NCBI GenBank assembly: GCA_003445095.1
Contig: DLVS01000607.1
Coordinates: 1-11,481 of the forward strand
Source of the DNA: Verrucomicrobiales bacterium
GTDB lineage: Bacteria; Verrucomicrobiota; Verrucomicrobiia; Limisphaerales; UBA9464
Reading direction: 5' to 3'
Length of the DNA: 11,481 nt
In this document: one piece after another, positions 1-5,112 of the stretch
Position numbering within the stretch: position 1 is the first letter of the stretch
How the letters are laid out: each line of letters starts with the position of its first letter
Program-made: the position numbers and the translations under genes
Notes under the pieces: model-generated
Told to the model about the DNA's origin: nothing
What the model saw: the letters and a program-made list of their open reading frames with translations, nothing else
Database searches by the model: none

Positions 1-708
1 TACGCGCCAACGATTCGCGGCAGCGGGATTCGCGCGCGCACGTTCCCGCCTCCGATGGATCCCTCCTTCCCAGCTTCGCTCAATCCGGTCGGCAACATTA
101 CCGTCGAAACGCCGCAAGGCGACATCATCGCCAGCGCGGGCGGTGTCGTCCAGCTTTCGCCCAACCGCGTGGGAGGCGAGGGGCGTCTGGTCACCTTGCG
201 GGCGGGAACTGAAGACGCAGAGGGGAATGTGGTTCACGTGGGAAACATTAACGCGACAGGGTCCGGCGTCATTGGAACCAACGTGAAGCTCGACGCCACC
301 GGCGATATCCGAGGAGTCGTCGTCGCTTCGCGAGGAAACATCGACGTCACGGCCCAACAAAGCGTCAATGTTACCGCGTTTGCCCAGGGTGCGGTCAATG
401 TGAGCGCCGGTGGGACCGTCTCCGGCACCATCGTGGGCATTGGCAGCGTCAATGCCAGCGGAGCAACGGTGGACGCCGCCCTCTTGTCCCAGAATGTCTC
501 CACCAGCGGTGACGCGTCCGGTTCGCAAGCCGGCTTTTCTCAAGGCACGGCCGCCAACGCCACCAGCCAAAGCATTCAAGCCGAGGAGCAACCCGCTGAG
601 GTCGCCAGTCGCGACGACGAAGACGACGAGAAGAAACGAACCCAACGCAATCTTCCCCTGCTCACCCGGACCGTCGGACGTGTCACTGTCATTCTGCCTA
701 AACCCTAA
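1..708 (+). CDS. Filamentous-haemagglutinin-like surface protein, C-terminal part
   Basis: The frame is open from base 1, so this is the last 235 residues of a larger protein that starts outside the window; the internal ATG at 55 is not a believable start. The sequence is a run of short beta-strand repeats rich in G, N, V, S, T and A (for example GNINATGSGVIGT and GNIDVTAQQSVNVTA), the pattern of right-handed beta-helix adhesins of the haemagglutinin/two-partner-secretion type. After the repeats come a low-complexity Gln/Ser/Ala stretch, a charged linker (DDEDDEKKR, fragment residues about 206-214) and a short basic-hydrophobic end, LLTRTVGRVTVILPKP. No autotransporter beta-barrel is present at the C terminus. 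The stop lies 11 bases before exbB, so it probably shares a transcript with the motor genes. The family call rests on repeat style; no domain signature decides it. Confidence 0.6.
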   Translation, partial: YAPTIRGSGIRARTFPPPMDPSFPASLNPVGNITVETPQGDIIASAGGVVQLSPNRVGGEGRLVTLRAGTEDAEGNVVHVGNINATGSGVIGTNVKLDATGDIRGVVVASRGNIDVTAQQSVNVTAFAQGAVNVSAGGTVSGTIVGIGSVNASGATVDAALLSQNVSTSGDASGSQAGFSQGTAANATSQSIQAEEQPAEVASRDDEDDEKKRTQRNLPLLTRTVGRVTVILPKP

Positions 709-719
709 CCCCTCACTTT

Positions 720-1550
720 ATGATCGGTTTTGAAATCCAACCCCTGATTGGCGCCGGCGCTCTGCAATTCGCTTTCGAGAAGGCGACGTTGGAGGGCAAG
801 ATTACCATCGGCGTTTTGCTGATCCTCTCGCTCTTTAGCTGGACGATTATCATCACCAAATTCCGCCAGCTCTACATCGCGCGGAAATGGGCCAAGAAGT
901 TTTTCGCCGCGTATGCCGAGACCCGTGATCCCCTGGATATTCGCAATCGCGGCGACAACTTCGAAGGCGCTCCGGCCTACCAGGTCTATATCCGCGGCGC
1001 TGACGAACTGGATTATCACCTGAAGAACAATCCCGTAACCGTTAAAGGGGAAAAGCGGGTCAGTCGTGGCGCCTTCGAGGCGGTCAAGGTCACCTTGGAA
1101 GAAGCTTCCGGGGCCGAGGCCATGTCTTTGGAAAAGGGCATGATCGTGCTCTCGACCGCTGTCGCGGGCGGTCCCTTCATCGGATTGCTGGGAACCGTCT
1201 GGGGCGTCATGGAAACCTTCGCCGGCATCGCTCGCGCCAACTCTGCCAGTCTGACCGCGATGGCGCCGGGTGTGGCCGGTGCCTTGATTGCCACGGTCAT
1301 CGGCCTGCTAGTCGCCATTCCTGCCATGTTCGCTTACAACTTCATGGTCACCACCATTCGCGGCATTACTCAAGAACTGGACGGTTTCGCCAGCCGCTAC
1401 GCCACGCAGATCGAACATCAGTACGTGGACAACCGGCCGTTGGCCGAAGAAATCAAAGAGGCCAACGAACTCCTCGCAACGCGTATTGCCGGCGCGCTCA
1501 AGTCGCCCGACCGCTCCCCTGAGCGAGCGCTCGCTACGGCCGAATACTGA
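720..1550 (+). CDS. exbB: MotA/TolQ/ExbB proton channel family protein
   Basis: This 276-residue protein has the three-helix layout of ExbB/TolQ: TM1 about residues 28-46, a long cytoplasmic loop with a basic/acidic mix, TM2 about 142-165 and TM3 about 184-206. The family signature GPFIGLLGTVWGVMETF (151-167) and the TM3 segment APGVAGALIATVIGLL (182-197) are clear. ExbB/TolQ pentamers surround an ExbD/TolR dimer and use proton flow across the inner membrane to drive TonB or TolA. The exbD-, tonB- and exbD-like genes follow directly, so it should be the stator of a complete motor. The ATG at 720 has no Shine-Dalgarno sequence. The last 16 residues are coded partly by a 14-base palindrome and look like an add-on to the usual C terminus. 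ExbB and TolQ cannot be told apart from sequence alone. Confidence 0.93.
   Translation: MIGFEIQPLIGAGALQFAFEKATLEGKITIGVLLILSLFSWTIIITKFRQLYIARKWAKKFFAAYAETRDPLDIRNRGDNFEGAPAYQVYIRGADELDYHLKNNPVTVKGEKRVSRGAFEAVKVTLEEASGAEAMSLEKGMIVLSTAVAGGPFIGLLGTVWGVMETFAGIARANSASLTAMAPGVAGALIATVIGLLVAIPAMFAYNFMVTTIRGITQELDGFASRYATQIEHQYVDNRPLAEEIKEANELLATRIAGALKSPDRSPERALATAEY
1522..1535. repeat. 14-base perfect palindrome inside the 3' end of exbB
   Basis: The sequence agcgagcgctcgct equals its own reverse complement and codes for part of the PERALAT tail of ExbB. It resembles small GC-rich palindromic elements scattered in many bacterial genomes. One copy is visible here, so the repeat status is inferred only. 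Confidence 0.4.
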
Positions 1551-1570
1551 AGCGGCATTCGTTGGCGCCG

Positions 1571-1996
1571 ATGAAAAAGTGCTCTCGATCCGCGCACGAG
1601 ACGCTCACGGAGTTGAACATCACTCCGTTACTCGATCTGGCGTTTGTGCTCTTGGTGATCTTCATCATCACCACGACGCCGATTGTGAATGACTTGGACC
1701 TCACTCTGCCGACGGCTTCGCGGCGCGAAAAGGACCCGCCCCGCAAGGCGAATTACATTTCGGTGGAAAGTTCCGGCCGGATCTATCTCAACAAACAACT
1801 CGTTGAGCCGGCGGCGTTGCAACAGGCACTGGCGAGTCTGCGCATCGAGGATCCCGATCTGAGCGTGATCATTCGCGGCGACGGGAAAACGAAGTACCGC
1901 CAAATTCGCGCGGTGCTCGATGCCTGTCAGCAGGCCAATGTAGTAAAAGTCGATTTGGCGACCGAACCGCTCACCGGGCCGGCCGGGAAGGACTGA
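1571..1996 (+). CDS. exbD: ExbD/TolR biopolymer transport protein, first copy
   Basis: A 141-residue single-pass protein of the ExbD/TolR family. Residues 12-37 hold the membrane helix with the signature LNITPLLDLAFVLLVIF; Asp22 is the proton-carrying aspartate the family needs. The periplasmic part (about 45-141) has the family's small alpha/beta fold pattern, ending VDLATEPL. It should sit as a dimer, or with the second copy at 2707, in the pore of the ExbB pentamer and link proton flow to TonB. I chose the ATG at 1571 because the helix then begins at the usual distance from the N terminus; an in-frame TTG at 1562 would add three residues. The gene starts 20 bases after exbB and ends 3 bases before tonB. 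Confidence 0.92.
   Translation: MKKCSRSAHETLTELNITPLLDLAFVLLVIFIITTTPIVNDLDLTLPTASRREKDPPRKANYISVESSGRIYLNKQLVEPAALQQALASLRIEDPDLSVIIRGDGKTKYRQIRAVLDACQQANVVKVDLATEPLTGPAGKD
1986..1992 (+). promoter_or_regulatory. Shine-Dalgarno sequence for the tonB-like gene
   Basis: ggaagga lies 7 bases before the ATG at 2000, inside the last codons of exbD. It supports that start. It stands out because most other starts in this window lack a recognisable Shine-Dalgarno sequence. Confidence 0.6.
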
Positions 1997-1999
1997 TTC

Positions 2000-2692
2000 A
2001 TGGTGCCGCAAACTTCCCAGCGCCCGACTAAGAATTCGTCCAAGGTCAATCTGCTGATCTCGGCCATCTTCCACGCGGCGATCGTTCTGGCGCTGGCCTA
2101 CTTCGCGGCTCGCGAGGGGCTGCTCGGCAAACAGCTCAAGAAGATCGCGGTGGAAATGGTGAAGGAAGAGCCGCCGCCGAAACCCAAGGAACCCGAACCG
2201 GAAAAACCTCGCGAAGAGCCGCTGCCTGTCGAGAAGCCTGCGGTGGCCGAGACGCCGCCCGTGGAGACGCCTCCGCCGATAGCCGCGCCGCCTCCTCCAG
2301 CGAACGCCGTCGCGGCGCCTCCGCCGGTCGCGCCGCCCGCGGCTGAAGTTCCTTCCTTTGTGTTCGAAGGCGGGAAAGCGGTTCAATCGAGTTCCGACCC
2401 GGTGGCACTTTACAAGAGTCAGATCGAATTTGCCCTTCACTCGAAATGGGATCGCCCCACCGATATGCAGGACGACAACTTCATCGCGGAGATCGAAGTT
2501 TCGGTCGATCGTTCCGGTCGATTGGGCGACCACGCTTGGAAACGGAGTTCGGGCGACAAACGCTGGGACGGTTCCGTGCGCCAGGCCCTCAGCGCCACTC
2601 CGTCGATCAGTCGTCCTCCGCCGACCAATTTCCCGCCGCGGATCATCGTCCGTTTTGATGTCCAGGCTATCGCCGAGCCAGCCCTCCAATAG
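2000..2692 (+). CDS. tonB: TonB-like energy transducer
   Basis: A 230-residue protein with TonB architecture: a short cytoplasmic N terminus, one membrane helix (about 17-36), a Pro/Glu/Lys-rich spacer (about 55-118, with KEEPPPKPKEPEPEKPREEP followed by PPP-rich stretches) and a C-terminal globular domain (about 130-225, ALYKSQIEFALHSKWDRP onward). The helix contains Ser21 and His25 spaced S-x3-H, as in the Ser16/His20 pair of E. coli TonB that is required for coupling to ExbB/ExbD. The spacer would let it cross the periplasm and the C-terminal domain would contact an outer-membrane partner. The C-terminal domain also resembles TolA domain III in its opening helix, so a TolA-like role cannot be excluded. 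The gene sits between two exbD copies, 3 bases after one and 14 before the other. Its natural outer-membrane partner is not in the window. Confidence 0.85.
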   Translation: MVPQTSQRPTKNSSKVNLLISAIFHAAIVLALAYFAAREGLLGKQLKKIAVEMVKEEPPPKPKEPEPEKPREEPLPVEKPAVAETPPVETPPPIAAPPPPANAVAAPPPVAPPAAEVPSFVFEGGKAVQSSSDPVALYKSQIEFALHSKWDRPTDMQDDNFIAEIEVSVDRSGRLGDHAWKRSSGDKRWDGSVRQALSATPSISRPPPTNFPPRIIVRFDVQAIAEPALQ

Positions 2693-2706
2693 ATCGCTGA
2701 AACGCC

Positions 2707-3126
2707 ATGAGAAAAACGACGCGTTCCCATCACGGCACACTCAACGAGCTCAACATCACGCCCCTGCTCGATCTGGTGTTCGTTTTACTCGTCATCTTCA
2801 TCATCACCACGCCGCAATTGGTCAACAATCTGGAGATGGCGCTGCCTTCTGGTCAGTTGCCGCCGCCGAATCCGGATGCGCCCAAACCCAAGATCAACCG
2901 CATCCTGGTGACCGAGGCCGGCCAAATCTTTTTGAATGACCAGCCCTTCACCGTGGCCGAACTCCGAGGCGCGTTGCAGACCTTGAAGGCGGCGGATCGA
3001 GAATTGGCTGTCGTGGTAAAGGCGGAAGATCAGACCGATTACCAGAACATGATCCACGTCCTCGACCTCCTGCAGCAGCTCGACATCACCAAGGTCGGTT
3101 TGGCCACGGAGGGGATCGCACCGTGA
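2707..3126 (+). CDS. exbD: ExbD/TolR biopolymer transport protein, second copy
   Basis: A 139-residue paralogue of the protein at 1571-1996. The membrane segment is nearly identical (LNELNITPLLDLVFVLLVIF, residues 12-31, with Asp22), but the first periplasmic stretch differs, with a PSGQLPPPNPDAPKPKINR linker. Two ExbD-type proteins in one cluster, sharing the helix but not the periplasmic part, suggest a heterodimer in the ExbB pore or two alternative outputs. No Shine-Dalgarno sequence precedes the ATG. The stop overlaps a GTG (gtga at 3123-3126) that opens only a 20-codon frame, so nothing follows in the operon; the next gene is convergent. Confidence 0.92.
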   Translation: MRKTTRSHHGTLNELNITPLLDLVFVLLVIFIITTPQLVNNLEMALPSGQLPPPNPDAPKPKINRILVTEAGQIFLNDQPFTVAELRGALQTLKAADRELAVVVKAEDQTDYQNMIHVLDLLQQLDITKVGLATEGIAP

Positions 3127-3167
3127 CCACGACGGCACCAACGTTTCCTTTTAAAAGTAACACTGTC

Positions 3168-3626
3168 TCAAATGTGGTAATCTAGGAAGGCGAGCGCGCC
3201 GGTAAGCTGGTCTTGCTGGCGGGCCATGTCCCCAAGCGAGGTTTCATCCAGCAGTTGGGCTGTGGCATCGCGCACTCGCTTCATGACGGCCCGAATCACA
3301 CAGGTCCGCTCATCAAGGCAGTCGTTGCACGGAGCATAAGCCGTCTGACTCACGCACGGAATTGGGGCCAAAGGTCCATCCATAATCCGAATGATGCGAC
3401 TCAGAGGAATGGAGTCTGCTGACCGATGCAACGTATACCCGCCGCCTTTGCCCGGGCGGCTTTGCAGCAGTCCGGCTTCCTTCATCTCGAGCAAAATGGC
3501 CTCGAGGAATTTTCGTGGGAGCCGTTCCTTCTCGGCAATCTCACGAATCACTACCGGTCGACCAGCCTTCTGTTTGCTCAGATAGAGCAAAGCTCGAATT
3601 CCGTATTTCGCCTTCTGCGATAGCAT
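3168..3626 (-). CDS. Rrf2 family transcriptional regulator with a four-cysteine cluster
   Basis: A 152-residue Rrf2-type DNA-binding protein. The N-terminal winged helix-turn-helix is typical: MLSQKAKYGIRALLYL (1-16), then IREIAEKERLPRKFLEAILLE (27-47), then the wing RPGKGGGYTL (57-66). A cysteine-rich segment follows: Cys91, Cys100, Cys103 and Cys109 (C-x8-C-x2-C-x5-C), in the part of the protein where IscR and NsrR hold an Fe-S cluster. The C-terminal part forms the dimer helix (VMKRVRDATAQLLDETSL). I chose the ATG at 3626 because MLSQKAKYG is the usual Rrf2 N terminus; an upstream in-frame start at 3665 would add 13 unlikely residues. It is divergent from the encapsulin operon, so it probably controls that operon and itself in response to sulfur or Fe-S state. 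The ligand is unknown. Spacing of the cysteines differs from IscR (C-x5-C-x5-C). Confidence 0.9.
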   Translation of the reverse strand: MLSQKAKYGIRALLYLSKQKAGRPVVIREIAEKERLPRKFLEAILLEMKEAGLLQSRPGKGGGYTLHRSADSIPLSRIIRIMDGPLAPIPCVSQTAYAPCNDCLDERTCVIRAVMKRVRDATAQLLDETSLGDMARQQDQLTGALAFLDYHI

Positions 3627-3636
3627 TGTCGGGGAA

Positions 3637-3642
3637 AATATA
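3637..3642 (-). promoter_or_regulatory. Possible -10 element for the Rrf2 gene
   Basis: On the minus strand TATATT lies 10 bases before the ATG at 3626, which would give an almost leaderless transcript. No good -35 hexamer is visible 16-18 bases upstream, so this is tentative; the lack of a Shine-Dalgarno sequence for this gene fits a very short leader. Confidence 0.3.
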
Positions 3643-3676
3643 GCGGGTCCCATTTCCAAGGGCATTACTGAATGAG

Positions 3677-3692
3677 TCCGGGAATTCCCGGA
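3677..3692. promoter_or_regulatory. 16-base perfect palindrome, candidate Rrf2 operator
   Basis: tccgggaattcccgga is its own reverse complement. The dyad extends to 22 bases (3674-3695) with one mismatched pair. It is centred about 58 bases upstream of the Rrf2 start, between it and the divergent operon, where an autoregulatory site is expected. The call as operator is inference from symmetry and position. Confidence 0.45.
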
Positions 3693-3860
3693 GTCGGTGA
3701 GGCCTTTTGGACACCCGTGCCCGGTCTATCGACGTCAGGATCGGGAGCAGTCCGCTAGAAGGATTCAGAGTTAGCCCGGGACGATTCTGGGCGACCGCAT
3801 TGAGGTCGGGCTAGGATTCGAAATCCTTGCTTCGAAGTCACTGGATTGTCCATTATCTCA

Positions 3861-3884
3861 CCGGTTTCAGCACTCGCTGACCGG
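3861..3884 (+). other. Hairpin-forming inverted repeat in the leader region
   Basis: The arms ccggtttcagc and gctgaccgg pair over nine bases with a two-base bulge (tt) and a four-base loop (actc). No run of T follows, so it does not look like an intrinsic terminator. It could be leader structure or an operator half-site pair. Confidence 0.3.
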
Positions 3885-4078
3885 ACCACCGGAGGCTCGA
3901 ATGAAAGCACCATCGAGTCCATGTCGAGGAATCCATCGGTTCGGATCTGTCTCCACCGCACGGCAAGTTGTTGCCCTTCGGGGATAATTCCTTCTCGTCC
4001 TAGATTCCCCATCGGCGGGGCCGCGGGTGAGTCACTTGGGCGGGGTTTCTCCCGGCTTTCTCATTCGCGCCACGTTTC

Positions 4079-4092
4079 TGCCAGCGCTGGCA
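4079..4092. promoter_or_regulatory. 14-base perfect palindrome upstream of the encapsulin gene
   Basis: tgccagcgctggca is its own reverse complement and ends 45 bases before the encapsulin ATG. Its sequence differs from the palindrome at 3677-3692, so if both are operators they may serve different proteins. No clear -35/-10 pair could be assigned round it. Confidence 0.35.
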
Positions 4093-4137
4093 TTCGCCCG
4101 AAGTAAAACCTTTCAGCAAGTCCATTTCCAATAGCAC

Positions 4138-5112
4138 ATGAGTAAATTACCTGATTCAAACGATAGCCGATTGAGCCTTAGCGCCGCGGCAGCAAGGAAC
4201 CTGGCGACGGCCACGGTCACGGTCCCCCAGATGACGGAGATCACGCCCCGGTGGCTCCATCGCCTCCTCCCCTGGGTCGATGTCGACGGAGGCGTCTATC
4301 GCGTCAATCGGTTAGCAAAGGTCGCCAAGGGGAGAGCCGCCAACGAGTTTGGGGAACACAAAGTGGACTTACTGACTGTGGATGGTGGTGAGCCTGAGTT
4401 ACCGACGACGTTCGTCGATTACGAGGAAGATCCTCGCGAATACCACCTCAGTACGATTCAGACCGTGGTGCATACCCACACTCGAGTTACCGATCTTTAT
4501 AGTAACCGCATAGACCAACTCCGGGAGCAGGTGCGCCTCACGGTCGAAGCGGTGAAGGAGCGTGAGGAGTGGGAGCTCATCAATCATCCTCAGTTCGGGC
4601 TTTTGAAGGAAGTCGCGCCGGCGCAACGGATCAACACACGCAAGGGGACGCCGACGCCAGACGACCTGGACGAGCTCTTATCGCTCGTCTGGAAAAAGCC
4701 CGCGTTCTTCTTGGCGCATCCGAAGGCAATCGCGGCTTTTGGACGTGAAGCGACGCGACGTGGTGTGCCACCGCCGACCGTGCAGTTGTTTGGTTCACCC
4801 TTTCTGACTTGGCGGGGAATTCCTTTGATCCCAAGCAATAAACTGCCACTCGATAAGTCAGGTGCGACGACGATTCTCTTGCTGCGGGTAGGAGAGACTC
4901 AACAAGGCGTCGTCGGTCTGCAGAAGGCTGGGGTGACCGGTGAAGTGGAGCCGGGACTCTCGGTCCGATATATGGGCACGGATGTTCACTCCATCGCTTC
5001 GCATCTGGTGACGCGTTATTTCTCGGCCGCGGTTTTGACAGAGGACGCCATTGCACGGCTCGACGATGTCTCTGTCCGGTTCTACCACGAATATGTCTAT
5101 CCCAAGGGCTGA
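4138..5112 (+). CDS. srpI: Family 2A encapsulin shell protein (SrpI type)
   Basis: A 324-residue protein, about the size of SrpI of Synechococcus elongatus. The start matches the conserved N-arm of Family 2A encapsulins: LSLSAAAARNLATATVTVPQ (residues 12-31), ITPRWLHRLLPWVDVDGGVYRVNR (36-59; PRWL and LPWVDV are hallmark pieces). The rest fits the HK97-type fold: the E-loop/spine region with EREEWELINHPQFGLL, then the A-domain and a hydrophobic C terminus (HEYVYPKG). Such proteins assemble into a cytosolic icosahedral shell that packages a cysteine desulfurase. In Synechococcus it is induced by sulfur starvation, and in Acinetobacter the compartment stores elemental sulfur. The cargo gene follows and overlaps by 20 bases. 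Start at ATG 4138, without Shine-Dalgarno sequence. No frameshift is seen. The absence of an inserted CBP/cNMP-binding domain rules for subfamily 2A over 2B. Earlier annotations often mislabel this family as a membrane protein. Confidence 0.94.
   Translation: MSKLPDSNDSRLSLSAAAARNLATATVTVPQMTEITPRWLHRLLPWVDVDGGVYRVNRLAKVAKGRAANEFGEHKVDLLTVDGGEPELPTTFVDYEEDPREYHLSTIQTVVHTHTRVTDLYSNRIDQLREQVRLTVEAVKEREEWELINHPQFGLLKEVAPAQRINTRKGTPTPDDLDELLSLVWKKPAFFLAHPKAIAAFGREATRRGVPPPTVQLFGSPFLTWRGIPLIPSNKLPLDKSGATTILLLRVGETQQGVVGLQKAGVTGEVEPGLSVRYMGTDVHSIASHLVTRYFSAAVLTEDAIARLDDVSVRFYHEYVYPKG

Larger units (their letters stand above)
3627..4137. other. 511-base intergenic region between the divergent Rrf2 gene and the encapsulin operon
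   Basis: No convincing gene lies here. Small frames on both strands (3755-4012 minus and 3846-4106 plus) have no recognisable protein features. The region must hold the promoters of both transcripts. It contains a perfect palindrome near each end (3677-3692 and 4079-4092) and a hairpin-forming sequence (3861-3884), listed separately. It is long for a simple divergent promoter, leaving room for a leader transcript of the operon. Confidence 0.7.

Noticed and set aside
1628..2740. 370-codon open frame on the minus strand
   Set aside because: It lies antisense to exbD, tonB and the second exbD, all of which have clear family motifs. The Arg-rich, low-complexity translation is typical of a shadow of Pro/Ala-rich coding DNA.
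3755..4012. 85-codon minus-strand frame in the divergent intergenic region
   Set aside because: No Shine-Dalgarno sequence, no recognisable domain, no helix or membrane pattern, and it occupies the expected promoter region.
4138..5112. Phage capsid protein as the identity of the shell gene
   Set aside because: The fold is shared, but the N-arm matches Family 2A encapsulins, the cargo desulfurase is adjacent, and no portal, terminase, protease or tail genes are present.
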